Part shown: positions 14,983-23,433 of the stretch, piece after piece
Numbering within the stretch: position 1 is the first letter of the stretch
How the letters are laid out: the number at the start of each line of letters is the position of its first letter
Source: Rhizobiaceae bacterium
Lineage (GTDB): Bacteria > Pseudomonadota > Alphaproteobacteria > Rhizobiales > Rhizobiaceae
Length of the DNA: 47,212 nucleotides
Direction: 5' to 3'
Assembly (NCBI GenBank): GCA_028279875.1
Contig: JANQMU010000141.1
Span: 1-47,212, forward strand
Program-made: the position numbers and the translations under genes
The notes under the pieces: generated by a model
Database searches by the model: none
What the model was told of the DNA's origin: nothing
What the model saw: the letters and a program-made list of their open reading frames with translations, nothing else

Positions 14983-15893
14983 CACTTTCCCCAATTGAGT
15001 ACCACCGGATCAAGCGGTCGAAGCAGCTCCAGGAGCTGCGTGCGCACCTCGGCCGGAAGTGCCGCGATCGGATGGCGGCAGAATGCCGACCGGATGACGC
15101 CGCCCTCGGCCATGGCTTCCTTTGCGGCACGGAATCCGCATTGACGGTTCTCGTGGTTGATGACCGGCAGCACCTGGGCATAGGCCGCAAGTGCGGCCGC
15201 CCGGTCCTTCGCCCGATGGGCCGTCAGCACCGGCTTGATCCTGTCGGGAATTGTCGCCGAAGTCATGGTGCCGGTGGCCCCGGCATCGAGGTCCGCCATC
15301 AGGGTGATGCCTTCCTCACCATCGAACGGTCCGTCGATGTGATCGCCGGCTTCGGCCAGCAGGCCGCGCAGCTTTGCCGCCGTGCCGACCGATTCGATCT
15401 TGAACAGTTTCAGCATCTCGATGTCGCGGGCCATGCGCGCCAGCAAGGGGACCGGCAGGTCGACACCCGACAGCGGTGCGTCCTGCAGCATGATCGGGAT
15501 ACCGACCTCTCCGACACGCGAAAATTGTTCGAAGGTCTGCTCCGGCGTTCCTTTCAACAGCGCGCCGTGATAGGGCGCCATCATCATTACGATCGCGGCG
15601 CCCATCTCCTTGGCCTGCTTCGCGCGCGCCACGGCAATATCCGTCGCGAAATGACTGATTGTGACGATTACCGGCACCCGGCCCGCGACATGGTCCAGCG
15701 AAAGCCGCGTCAGGGTCTCGCGTTCCGCATCGGACAACAGGAACTGTTCGGAATAATTGGCCAGGATGCAGATCCCGTCCACGCCCTGATCGATCATGCA
15801 GTCGAGCACCCGCCGATTGCCTTCAAGGTCGAGCGTGCCGTCGGGGTGAAACGCCGTCGGGGCGACCGGCCATATGCCGCGATACTGTGTCAT
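14982..15893 (-). CDS. DHDPS/NAL-family lyase, probably a 2-keto-3-deoxy sugar-acid dehydratase
   Basis: 303-residue class I aldolase-type (beta/alpha)8 barrel. The Schiff-base lysine is K165 in LKLFKIES. Where dihydrodipicolinate synthase has its catalytic tyrosine, this protein has IMLQDAP. As I recall, QDAP and FKIE are features of L-2-keto-3-deoxyarabonate dehydratase (AraD) rather than of DapA. This suggests it dehydrates and deaminase-free converts a 2-keto-3-deoxypentonate to alpha-ketoglutarate semialdehyde, the step after the enolase-superfamily dehydratase encoded upstream. It could instead be a retro-aldolase on a keto-deoxy-hexonate. The start overlaps the upstream gene by 4 bp (ATGA). 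Confidence 0.83.
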   Translation of the reverse strand: MTQYRGIWPVAPTAFHPDGTLDLEGNRRVLDCMIDQGVDGICILANYSEQFLLSDAERETLTRLSLDHVAGRVPVIVTISHFATDIAVARAKQAKEMGAAIVMMMAPYHGALLKGTPEQTFEQFSRVGEVGIPIMLQDAPLSGVDLPVPLLARMARDIEMLKLFKIESVGTAAKLRGLLAEAGDHIDGPFDGEEGITLMADLDAGATGTMTSATIPDRIKPVLTAHRAKDRAAALAAYAQVLPVINHENRQCGFRAAKEAMAEGGVIRSAFCRHPIAALPAEVRTQLLELLRPLDPVVLNWGK

Positions 15894-17065
15894 TCGTTGA
15901 TCTCGAAGTTGGAAAGGTGTCGGTCGCTGATCGATATGCCCAGTCCTGGCTTGGCATCGTCGAGTTGCAGGAACCCGTCACGGGCTTCGGCGTCGCCCTC
16001 GAAGATGTAATAGAAGAGTTCATTGCCGATCTCGACATCGAAGACCGGAAAATACTCGCTCATCGGGCAGTTCGAATTGGCCATCGTCAGATGGTAATTG
16101 TGCATCTGGCCGGCATGGGGAATGACGGGGATCTGGTGGGCCTCGGCAATCGCGTTGATCTTTTGCGCCGCCGTGATGCCGCCCACCCGGTTGGTGTCAT
16201 ATTGCAGGACGCTGACCGCCTTGTTCTCGATGAGGTCCTTGCAGCCGATCACCGAAAATTCGTGCTCTCCGCCCGAAATCGGGATGATACCCAGGGCGTT
16301 GAGCTCCGCATAGCCGGCCACATCGTCGCCGATGACGGGCTCTTCGAGCCAGCGCAGTTCGTATCGTTCCAGCTTTGGCAGCATTCGCCGTGTATAGTCG
16401 ACGTTCCAGCCCATATAGGCATCGGCCATCAGGTCCCTGTCCCAGCCGATGACTTCGCGCACCGCCTCCACCCGTTTGAGGTTTTCCCGCATGCCGGCCA
16501 TGCCGTCCTTGGGGCCGTAGCCGAAGCGCATCTTGAACGCCTGATAGCCATGGTTTTTGGCCTGCTGCGCCTCTGCCTGCATGGCGTCCACATCATCCGC
16601 ATAGAGCTTGGAATAGTAGACCGGAATCTTCTCCTTGGCGCGTCCGCCGAGCAGCTTGAAGACAGGTTTGCCGACCAGTTTGCCCATCAGATCCCAGATC
16701 GCGATATCGATGGCGGACATTGCCACCATGCCGATGCCCCTGCGGCCCCACGCATGGGTGCGGCGATACATCTTTTCCCAGATATAGGCACAGTCGAACG
16801 GGTCTTCACCGATCGCCAGCGGGGCGTACCAGTCGTCGATCGCCTTCTTCACCACGGAGGGCGCCAGGGCCGCATTGCCGATCCCGACCGTGCCGTCTTG
16901 CGCTTCGACTTCACAGGTCAGCCATTGATGAAACCGGAAGGACGACATCGCATCGCCCTTTTCCCAAAGAATGTCGGAGGCATTGGTGCAGAAATGCGCC
17001 TTGGGCGGGACGGTGGGGCCGACCCAGTTCCAAACACGGCTGCGGATTGATTTGATCTTCGTCAC
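15890..17065 (-). CDS. Enolase-superfamily acid-sugar dehydratase (L-rhamnonate/L-lyxonate type)
   Basis: 391-residue member of the mandelate racemase subgroup that dehydrates an aldonate to a 2-keto-3-deoxy acid. Mg2+ ligands are D215 (MADAYMGWN), E241 (WLEEP) and E267 (SGGEHE). H317 (IPHAGQ) with D290 (QYDTNR) is the general acid/base dyad, and H268 follows the third ligand as in rhamnonate dehydratase. The block GYGPKDGMAGMR is also typical of that group. The N-terminal lid (NASDILWEKGDAMSSFRF) sets specificity. I recall such proteins acting on L-lyxonate or L-rhamnonate; the sequence alone cannot decide. The GTG start is 4 bp after the transporter gene, with GGGGAA upstream. Confidence 0.87.
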   Translation of the reverse strand: MTKIKSIRSRVWNWVGPTVPPKAHFCTNASDILWEKGDAMSSFRFHQWLTCEVEAQDGTVGIGNAALAPSVVKKAIDDWYAPLAIGEDPFDCAYIWEKMYRRTHAWGRRGIGMVAMSAIDIAIWDLMGKLVGKPVFKLLGGRAKEKIPVYYSKLYADDVDAMQAEAQQAKNHGYQAFKMRFGYGPKDGMAGMRENLKRVEAVREVIGWDRDLMADAYMGWNVDYTRRMLPKLERYELRWLEEPVIGDDVAGYAELNALGIIPISGGEHEFSVIGCKDLIENKAVSVLQYDTNRVGGITAAQKINAIAEAHQIPVIPHAGQMHNYHLTMANSNCPMSEYFPVFDVEIGNELFYYIFEGDAEARDGFLQLDDAKPGLGISISDRHLSNFEINE

Positions 17066-17069
17066 AATA

Positions 17070-18569
17070 TCATTCCCCGGTGGACTCCAGCGGAGACCGC
17101 TGCCGGAACAGGCGGCCCCAGATCGGCGGGCCGAACAGGGCGGCCGCGGTCAGGACAAAGAACAGCAGCGTCAGCGGACGGGTGAACATCAGCCACCATT
17201 GCTCATTCAGCATCACCATCGACTGGCCGAAGCGCTGCTCAAGCATTCCGCCGAGAATCAGCCCGATCGCCAGCGGCACGACGGAGAAACCGAAACGCCG
17301 CATGAAAAAGCCGATGACACCGGCCACAAGGGCGACCCAGACATCGAACATGGACTGATCCAGCGCATAGGCGCCGACGATGGAAAACACGAAGACCGAC
17401 GGCCACAACAGTTGCGTCGGGATGAGCGTGACACGGGCGAACAGTTTCGCGCCGCCCAGCCCGACGGCGAGGAACAGCAGGTTCACCAGCATCATCGACC
17501 AGAAAATGGCATAGGCGAATTCAGCCTGCTCGGTGAACATGGCGGGGCCGGGGCGAAGCCCGTGCACCATCAGCCCGGCCAAGATGACGGCGGCGGTGGC
17601 GCTTCCGGGAATGCCGAGCGCCAGGGTCGGAACCATCGCCCCACCGGTGGCGGCGTTGTTGGCCGCTTCGGACCCGGCAACGCCTTCGATTGCGCCCTTG
17701 CCGAATTCGCCCGGATTGCGCGACCAGCGCTTGGCCTCGTTGTAGCCAATCATCGAGGCTACCGTCGCGCCTTCGGCCGGCAGGATTCCGATAAAGGTGC
17801 CGATGCCCGAGGACCGCAGGATCGTGCGCCAGGTTCTGCCAATATCCGCGCGGCTCGGCAGCTTGACCATCTTCATCTGGATCTGCTCGCGCACGACATG
17901 AAGCCTCGAGGCCTGCACCAGCAGTTCCGATATGCCGAACACCCCGATCATCACCGGCACGAAACCGATGCCTTCATAAAGCTGGTAGCTGCCGAAGGTG
18001 AAGCGCTCGACGGTGGTCAGGTTGTCCACGCCAACCATAGCGAGGAAGATTCCAAGGCCTCCGGCGATAAGGTTCTTGATCGCCGATCCGTCGCCTATGC
18101 CGGCCAGCATCGAGAGACCGAACAGGGTCAGCGCAAAATATTCGGGCGGTGAAAAGTGATAGGCGGCACGGGCGAGGAGCGGCGCGGCAAGCATCAGGCA
18201 TATGACGCTGAGAATGCCGCCTGTTGTGGACGAGATCACCGCCATGCCGAGGGCGCGCCCGGCTTCGCCGCGCTGCGCCAGCGGATAGCCGTCGAGGCAG
18301 GTCGTCGCGCTGGCGGCCGTGCCCGGCGTGTTGATCAGGATCGCTGTGATCGCGCCGGCAAAGGTGGCCGCGCAATAGATCGCGGTCAGCACGGCGATGG
18401 CCGGAACCGGCTCCATTGTCAGCGTAAACGGCAGCAGCAGGGCTGCGCCCGTCGTCGCATTGAGCCCGGGCAGGGCACCGATGATGACGCCGCCAAGCGT
18501 CGCCGCGATCAGAAGAATGAGCAAAGACGGATCGCCAAGAGCAATGAGCCCGGCGGTGAAGCTGTCCAT
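17070..18569 (-). CDS. Tripartite tricarboxylate transporter large membrane subunit (TctA family)
   Basis: 499-residue TctA-family permease with about twelve membrane segments. Family signatures are PGLNATTGAALLLPFT near the N-terminus and the second, inverted-repeat block AEGATVASMIGYNEAKRWSR. The repeat GxxxGALPG is also present (GVIIGALPGLN). It forms the membrane channel with the small subunit encoded 4 bp upstream and takes the solute from the TctC-type binding protein encoded before that. The family was named for citrate, but many members carry other acids. The downstream sugar-acid enzymes suggest an aldonate here. Confidence 0.93.
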   Translation of the reverse strand: MDSFTAGLIALGDPSLLILLIAATLGGVIIGALPGLNATTGAALLLPFTLTMEPVPAIAVLTAIYCAATFAGAITAILINTPGTAASATTCLDGYPLAQRGEAGRALGMAVISSTTGGILSVICLMLAAPLLARAAYHFSPPEYFALTLFGLSMLAGIGDGSAIKNLIAGGLGIFLAMVGVDNLTTVERFTFGSYQLYEGIGFVPVMIGVFGISELLVQASRLHVVREQIQMKMVKLPSRADIGRTWRTILRSSGIGTFIGILPAEGATVASMIGYNEAKRWSRNPGEFGKGAIEGVAGSEAANNAATGGAMVPTLALGIPGSATAAVILAGLMVHGLRPGPAMFTEQAEFAYAIFWSMMLVNLLFLAVGLGGAKLFARVTLIPTQLLWPSVFVFSIVGAYALDQSMFDVWVALVAGVIGFFMRRFGFSVVPLAIGLILGGMLEQRFGQSMVMLNEQWWLMFTRPLTLLFFVLTAAALFGPPIWGRLFRQRSPLESTGE

Positions 18570-18573
18570 ATCG

Positions 18574-19047
18574 CTACCCGTACCAGAGATTGGTCAGGAT
18601 CCCGCGCGGAAAGCGGATTTCGAAGACCATATCGAAGCAAAAGAAAATGAGGGCTGGAATGATCACGCCGACCAGGACAAGCGGCAACACCCGGCGCTCG
18701 CCCCAAAGCGCCGCCAGGGCAGCCGCGAAAACACCGAGTGCGAGAAAGAGATCGAGACCCGCGAGCGCCGCGAACACCACCATCAGCACCAGCGTTCCCC
18801 AGACGGTTCCCTGCAGCCGCTCGCGCACTCGCACCGGATCGAACCAGGCCATCAGACCAGTCAGCAGGATGAGGGTGATCAGCAGGAGCTGGGGAAAATC
18901 CGAAGGATGAATGCCGCGCTTGAGGATCGGCGGCATCTTTTTGAATGTGGTGCTGACCCAGAAGGCGGCAACACAAAAAAGGATGATCAGGGCCGGAACA
19001 AGCCAGCGCTCGAAAACGTGTTTGTCCGATTGAGGCGGGGTCGTCAT
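18574..19047 (-). CDS. Tripartite tricarboxylate transporter small membrane subunit (TctB family)
   Basis: 157-residue protein with four predicted membrane helices (WLVPALIILFCVAAFWVST; LLLITLILLTGLMAWF; LVLMVVFAALAGLDLFLALG; VLVGVIIPALIFFCFDMVF). This matches the TctB layout and size. The ATG at 19047 is chosen because GGAG lies 7 bases upstream; an in-frame TTG at 19062 has no such site. Located between the genes for the binding protein and the large subunit, in the usual order. Confidence 0.87.
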   Translation of the reverse strand: MTTPPQSDKHVFERWLVPALIILFCVAAFWVSTTFKKMPPILKRGIHPSDFPQLLLITLILLTGLMAWFDPVRVRERLQGTVWGTLVLMVVFAALAGLDLFLALGVFAAALAALWGERRVLPLVLVGVIIPALIFFCFDMVFEIRFPRGILTNLWYG

Positions 19048-19096
19048 GTCCTGCTCCGGCAAGCCGCGACGGGATCAAACCCGCCGCACGCACACA

Positions 19097-20068
19097 TTAC
19101 TCGATGAATCCCAGCTCTTTCAAAGCGGCATTCATCTCGTTGACCGTGGTGACGATCTGCGGCCCCCATACATCGGAGCCGGCGACTGACGTGCTGTCGA
19201 GACCGACAGAATCAAGGAACCCCTGATAGACCGTATGGTTCATCGCCTTGACCAGGGCAGCCTCGATTTTTTCCGCGACTTCCGGAGGCGTGTCGGCATG
19301 CACCGCAAAGCCGCGGACCGTCGAGAAGCTGACCGGAATGCCGAGTTCCTTGGCTGTCGGGACATCGCCAATTTTCGCCATGCGCTCGTCGGCGAGGACA
19401 ACGGTGGGGCAGATCTCACCCGCCTCGATCTGCGCGGATGCTTCGGCAAGATTCAGGACACCGGCATCCACCGCGCCGGCGATCAGTTGTGTGGCGAGTT
19501 CCGCGCCGCCGTCGAAAGGCAGCATGTTCGGGGTTTGCATGCCGCCCTTTTTGGCGAACATGAAGGCCGAGACATCGTCGATATTGCCGAGATGCGTGAC
19601 GCCATAGGTGATCGGCGCCTCTTTCTGTTTGGCAATGAAGTCTTCGGCGCCCGCATAGGCCCCGCATTTCGTCATCAGGATCTGCGGGTCGTCCGTTCCC
19701 CGGGCGATCGGCCGTAGGTCATCGATCTTCATGCCGCCTTGCCCCTTGGCCATGACGGCGGCATGGCCCACGGTGAAGGTCAGGATCGTATAGCCGTCGG
19801 CCGGCACGGTCTTGTAATATTCGAGCGCCGCGGCGCCGCCACCGCCCTTCTTGTTGACGACGACCATATCCTGGCCCAGCTCGCGGCGGGCGCGCAGCAT
19901 CATCATGCGCGTCGTGACATCGGTACCGCCGCCGTTGCCGGCATGGGTGACGACCTCGATGGTCTTTGCGGGATAGTCATCGGCCTGCGCCGTTCCGTCC
20001 AGAACCGGCACGATCGCGGCGGCGGCCAGTGCAACGATCCGCGCCGGAAACCCAAATTTCGTCTTCAT
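19097..20068 (-). CDS. Tripartite tricarboxylate transporter binding protein (TctC/Bug family)
   Basis: 323-residue periplasmic binding protein. The signal peptide covers about residues 1-29 (FPARIVALAAAAIVPVL, cleavage near AQAD). The mature start DYPAKTIEVVTHAGNGGGTD is the Bug-family opening, in which the loop after the first strand holds the carboxylate of the ligand. KKGGGGAAALEYYKTVPADG and VLADERMAKIGDVPTAKELG are further family blocks. It is the first gene of a seven-gene minus-strand operon and is preceded by a GGGAGGA Shine-Dalgarno. Ligand inferred to be the sugar acid degraded by the downstream enzymes. Confidence 0.92.
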   Translation of the reverse strand: MKTKFGFPARIVALAAAAIVPVLDGTAQADDYPAKTIEVVTHAGNGGGTDVTTRMMMLRARRELGQDMVVVNKKGGGGAAALEYYKTVPADGYTILTFTVGHAAVMAKGQGGMKIDDLRPIARGTDDPQILMTKCGAYAGAEDFIAKQKEAPITYGVTHLGNIDDVSAFMFAKKGGMQTPNMLPFDGGAELATQLIAGAVDAGVLNLAEASAQIEAGEICPTVVLADERMAKIGDVPTAKELGIPVSFSTVRGFAVHADTPPEVAEKIEAALVKAMNHTVYQGFLDSVGLDSTSVAGSDVWGPQIVTTVNEMNAALKELGFIE

Positions 20069-20106
20069 GGAGTCCTCCCTGTTTCAGGCTTTCACGCCAA
20101 TTGGTA

Positions 20107-20136
20107 TTTGGTATTCCAAATTTTGAATTCCGTCAA
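20107..20136 (-). promoter_or_regulatory. Promoter/operator region of the sugar-acid operon
   Basis: The near-palindrome TTTGGTATTCCAAA (20107-20120) resembles sites of FadR/FCD-type GntR regulators. On the minus strand TTGACG (complement of 20131-20136) could be a -35 element, which would put the -10 inside the palindrome. Repression by the GntR/FCD protein of the same operon is the simplest reading. The AT-rich block is 39 bp from the first gene. Confidence 0.6.
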
Positions 20137-20187
20137 GGCCGTTGCCTGAATGGGCGTCCGCCGGGCATCGGTATGGTCACCACAGCC

Positions 20188-21198
20188 CTAGTCGACAAGG
20201 TTCTCCTTGAAAAACACGCCGATCCGGATCTGCGGTGTTTCTTGCGGTTCCATCGCGGTCAGGACATGAATCGAGTCGCGGGCCTGAATCCTCGGATGCT
20301 GATCGAGGATCACGTCGAACGTTCCATCCAGAAGAAACTGCTTGGAAAACCGGGTAAGCTCATGCCCGATGACAACGATATCGCGCTGCTTCCCTCGCTC
20401 ACGGATGGCCTCTGATATCCCGCGGTTTCCCGCGCCCATGCTGTAGATCGCGCTGATCGTGGGATGGTCTTTCAGGATCCTGGACGTCACCGTGTAGGCG
20501 GTGTCGGCGTCGTCGTGAACCTCGGCGGTGGACTTGATCCTGAAATCGGGAAACTCTTCGGACAGGATCGATCGGCACCCCATTTCACGCTCTTCATGCG
20601 CGCGATAGGAATGGGAGCCCGCAAACAGGACGATGTGCTTGGGGCGGCTTTCCGGCACCATCCGCCCGATCAGAAGCCCCGCCAAACGGCCCGCACCGCG
20701 ATTGTCGATGCCGATGAATGCCGTTCGCGGAACGTTGTCGATGTCCGACGCGAGCGTGACGATCCGCGTCCCCTGAGCGGCCAGGTGCCGGATCGATTCG
20801 CGCACCAGCGGATGATCCGGGCCGATCAGGGCAACTGATCTGGCCTTGCCGCCAAGGGCCAGCAGCGTCTCTGCCAAAGCACCGGCTTCCAGGCTGTCAA
20901 TAAGGTGAAGGTTCAGCGTAAGCGCCGGGTTCGCCGCGCATTGCGCCTCGAACTGGCCCCGGAGGTTATGGATATAGGTGTTCTTGCCCTTCGGCACCAC
21001 AAGATCGATCTGATTGGAAAAAAGGCTCGGTGCCGGCGATTGCGAGGGATCGTGCAGGTACCCGATTGAACGCGCCGCCGCCAGGACTTTCGACTTGGTA
21101 ATGCTGCGCACACCCGCCCGGTCGTTAAGTGCACGGTCCACGGTCGCGGTCGAGACCCCGGCGATTTTCGCGATGTCTCTGATCGTCTGTTTGCTCAA
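20188..21198 (-). CDS. LacI-family transcriptional regulator
   Basis: 336-residue repressor with a LacI helix-turn-helix at 5-24 (TIRDIAKIAGVSTATVDRAL) and an RbsB-like ligand domain. The hinge helix is atypical: IGYLHDPSQSPAP replaces the usual YxPNxxAR. The start is a TTG, supported by GGAGGG four bases upstream. It is divergent from the nine-gene operon beginning at 21413, and the 214-bp gap between them contains a pair of 15-bp inverted repeats and a 14-bp palindrome. It most likely represses that operon and responds to the solute of the third ABC transporter. Confidence 0.88.
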   Translation of the reverse strand: MSKQTIRDIAKIAGVSTATVDRALNDRAGVRSITKSKVLAAARSIGYLHDPSQSPAPSLFSNQIDLVVPKGKNTYIHNLRGQFEAQCAANPALTLNLHLIDSLEAGALAETLLALGGKARSVALIGPDHPLVRESIRHLAAQGTRIVTLASDIDNVPRTAFIGIDNRGAGRLAGLLIGRMVPESRPKHIVLFAGSHSYRAHEEREMGCRSILSEEFPDFRIKSTAEVHDDADTAYTVTSRILKDHPTISAIYSMGAGNRGISEAIRERGKQRDIVVIGHELTRFSKQFLLDGTFDVILDQHPRIQARDSIHVLTAMEPQETPQIRIGVFFKENLVD

Positions 21199-21215
21199 TC
21201 AACCCTCCATGCCCG

Positions 21216-21230
21216 TGATGTTTTTTGATT
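21216..21230. repeat. 15-bp inverted repeat, left copy (TGATGTTTTTTGATT)
   Basis: Exact reverse complement of 21320-21334. Starts are 104 bp apart, close to ten helical turns, so the two copies face the same side of the DNA. It lies 17 bp ahead of the repressor gene. Probable operator; the AT-rich sequence stands out from its surroundings. Confidence 0.65.
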
Positions 21231-21319
21231 TAATTTCTAGATGAAAGCCCGGTGCAGAAGGCTCTCGGCAACAATTTTTCGGCTGGCAGGCCTCAAAAAT
21301 CAAGGCTTTTTCAAAAAGC

Positions 21320-21334
21320 AATCAAAAAACATCA
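21320..21334. repeat. 15-bp inverted repeat, right copy (AATCAAAAAACATCA)
   Basis: Exact reverse complement of 21216-21230. It contains two ATCA half-sites and merges with the palindrome at 21331-21344. It lies 78 bp ahead of the metallo-hydrolase start codon, in promoter range. Confidence 0.65.
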
Positions 21335-21344
21335 GATATCTGAT
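21331..21344. promoter_or_regulatory. Perfect palindrome ATCAGATATCTGAT, candidate operator
   Basis: 14-bp perfect palindrome in the divergent control region of the LacI-family gene and the nine-gene operon. It shares ATCA with the neighbouring repeat. Unlike classic LacI sites it has a central TA instead of CG, so a different regulator such as CRP/FNR-like or GntR-like cannot be excluded. Confidence 0.5.
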
Positions 21345-21412
21345 TTGACCGAAATCATCCATCGGGACAGTCTGAGGCGAAACCACAACAAGCTGCACAT
21401 AAGGGGAGAGCC

Positions 21413-22372
21413 TTGCTGGTCACGCGGAAGGTCCATCGGATCGAAACAGAAGTCGCCGGGCGCTATGCCTGCGTCTTTCTCGTTGTCGGCGCCGAGACGT
21501 CGATGCTTGTCGACACCGGGATGTCTTACGCGGCCGCCGACAGTATTCTGCCCTATTTCGAAGCGAACGGCATCGATCCACAGTCGGTCGGATGGGTTAT
21601 CGTCACCCATTCCGACTTCGACCACGCTGGCGGCATCGGGCCCCTTCGCAAGGCATTGCCGAAGGCCCGTTTCCTCTGCCACGAAAGCGAACGCGCACAG
21701 GTCGAGGACGTGGAGGAACTGATTGCGCATCGGCTTGGCGAGTATGGCGCTTTCCACGGCATGCCCGATCCCGACGAGGTCACCAATTGGGTGCGCGAGA
21801 ACACCGCCTTTGGCCGGATGGACAGCACTCTGGCAGGGGGTGAGCGCATTGATCTTGGCGGTGTCGTCGTATCCGTCGATCTGGTGCCCGGTCACAGCGC
21901 CGGTCACCTGGCGCTGCATGTTGAAGAGGCGGGCCTGTCGATCGTCGCGGATGCCGTTCTGCTGGACGGGCTCTATCTCCGCGATGGTTCGCCCGCATTC
22001 CCGCCGACCTATCGCTACGCGGCAAGCTATCTGCGCACGACCGAAAGGCTGATCGACCGCAATCCCTCGATCATGCTGACCAGCCACTACGACGTGTGCG
22101 AGGGCAGCGAGGTGCAGCGGTTTCTGGAAACCACGCGTGCATTCCACGACCGGCTTGACGGGGAACTTGAAAGCTTCATGCGCGCCGCCAACGATGCAAT
22201 CACGCTGAAAGAGGCCACCTTTGCCATCGCGCCCAATGTGGGCGACTGGGAGCCGGACGCGCAAGGCCTGCTCTCATGGCCGCTTCTCGGGCATATCGAG
22301 CGCCTGATTGTCGTGGGACGAGCCGAATGTCTGGGCGTCGACACACCGCATAAGTATCGTTGGGCGGCCTGA
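21413..22372 (+). CDS. Metallo-beta-lactamase fold hydrolase
   Basis: 319 residues. LVDTGMS opens the fold and the zinc motif is HSDFDHAGG (HxDxDH). VPGHSAGHLALH supplies the next histidine, IVADAVLLDG the bridging aspartate and LTSHYD the last histidine. So a dinuclear metal site is complete and the enzyme should hydrolyse an ester, lactone or thioester. The start is a TTG at 21413 with GGGGAG four bases upstream. The stop overlaps the next start (TGATG). As the first gene of an operon with sugar-type oxidoreductases, a lactonase role is plausible. With a CoA-transferase also present, a thioesterase role is possible too. No signal peptide. Confidence 0.85.
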   Translation: MLVTRKVHRIETEVAGRYACVFLVVGAETSMLVDTGMSYAAADSILPYFEANGIDPQSVGWVIVTHSDFDHAGGIGPLRKALPKARFLCHESERAQVEDVEELIAHRLGEYGAFHGMPDPDEVTNWVRENTAFGRMDSTLAGGERIDLGGVVVSVDLVPGHSAGHLALHVEEAGLSIVADAVLLDGLYLRDGSPAFPPTYRYAASYLRTTERLIDRNPSIMLTSHYDVCEGSEVQRFLETTRAFHDRLDGELESFMRAANDAITLKEATFAIAPNVGDWEPDAQGLLSWPLLGHIERLIVVGRAECLGVDTPHKYRWAA

Positions 22373-23433
22373 TGGAAAAGGTTCGCCTGGGATTTATCGG
22401 TGCGGGCTGGTGGGCCACCGCAAACCACATGCCCATCCTCAAGGCGCGCGACGATGTCGAATTTGTCGGCGTCGCGTCACTGGGCAAGGCAGAACTGGCG
22501 AAGGTTCAGGACAAATTCGGCTTTGGCCTTGCGACGGAAAGCGTGGACGACCTTCTCGCGCAGAACCTTGATGGCGTCATCATCTCGTCACCCCACGATT
22601 TTCACGCAGAGCATGCGATGGCGGCGCTGAATTCTGGCGCCCATGCCCTTGTCGAAAAGCCCTTTGCACTCTCGTCCAGCGAGGCATGGGAGGTTGCCGA
22701 GCTGGCCGAAAGGACCGGCCGCCATGTGCTTGTTCCCTATGGCTGGAACTACATGCCGTTCCTCGAACGCGCCAGGGAAATCATGGAGACGGATCCGGTC
22801 GGCCCGATCGAATATGTGCTGTGTCATATGGCCTCGCCCAACCGGGAACTGTTTGCCGGCTCCGGCAGCTCGTTCAAGGGCTGGGAACCCAGCGTGGCCG
22901 AGGTCAATCTTTCAACGTGGCAGGACCCGACGCGTGGCGGAGGGTATGCGCACGGTCAGATCACCCATTCCGCCGGGCTGATGTTCATGCTGACCGGTCT
23001 GCGCGTCCAACGTGTGCACGGTGCGATCCTCAGCACGTTGAACGCCGCTGTGGACCTTTTTGATACGGCCTCGGTCGTGTTCGACAACGGTGCCATCGGC
23101 ACGATCTCTGGCGCGGCGGGGTTGCCGGACAACGATCCGTTCCAGCTTGATATCCGGATTTTCGGGCCGGAGGGGGCGATGATGATCGACATCGAGCGCG
23201 AGCGTGTCGAACTGCGCCGCCACGACGGAAATCACGTCTCGGTTCCGGTCGAGCCGGGATCGGGCGCATATCGCTGTGACGAGCCGCCAAACCGGTTCAT
23301 CAACCTGATCCGCGGCACCGGCCGCAATAACTCCGACGCTCGACTGGCCGCCAAAACGGTCGAACTGATCGAGGCCATGCACAAGGCGCATGAGGCCGGC
23401 GCGCCGGTTGATATCTCGACGGAGCACGCGTGA
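22372..23433 (+). CDS. Gfo/Idh/MocA-family oxidoreductase
   Basis: 353-residue NAD(P)-dependent dehydrogenase of the glucose-fructose oxidoreductase/inositol dehydrogenase family. The N-terminal Rossmann motif is GFIGAGWW (7-14), and the family lysine motif EKP is at 95-97. The C-terminal two-domain sheet begins around NYMPFLERA. GYAHGQITHSAGLMFMLTG near the middle includes the GGxxxDxGxH-like block in altered form, with GQITHS at the usual active-site histidine. The ATG overlaps the previous stop codon by one base; a longer reading from a TTG at 22360 is unlikely. Probable substrate is a cyclic polyol or pyranose; the exact one is unknown. Confidence 0.88.
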   Translation: MEKVRLGFIGAGWWATANHMPILKARDDVEFVGVASLGKAELAKVQDKFGFGLATESVDDLLAQNLDGVIISSPHDFHAEHAMAALNSGAHALVEKPFALSSSEAWEVAELAERTGRHVLVPYGWNYMPFLERAREIMETDPVGPIEYVLCHMASPNRELFAGSGSSFKGWEPSVAEVNLSTWQDPTRGGGYAHGQITHSAGLMFMLTGLRVQRVHGAILSTLNAAVDLFDTASVVFDNGAIGTISGAAGLPDNDPFQLDIRIFGPEGAMMIDIERERVELRRHDGNHVSVPVEPGSGAYRCDEPPNRFINLIRGTGRNNSDARLAAKTVELIEAMHKAHEAGAPVDISTEHA

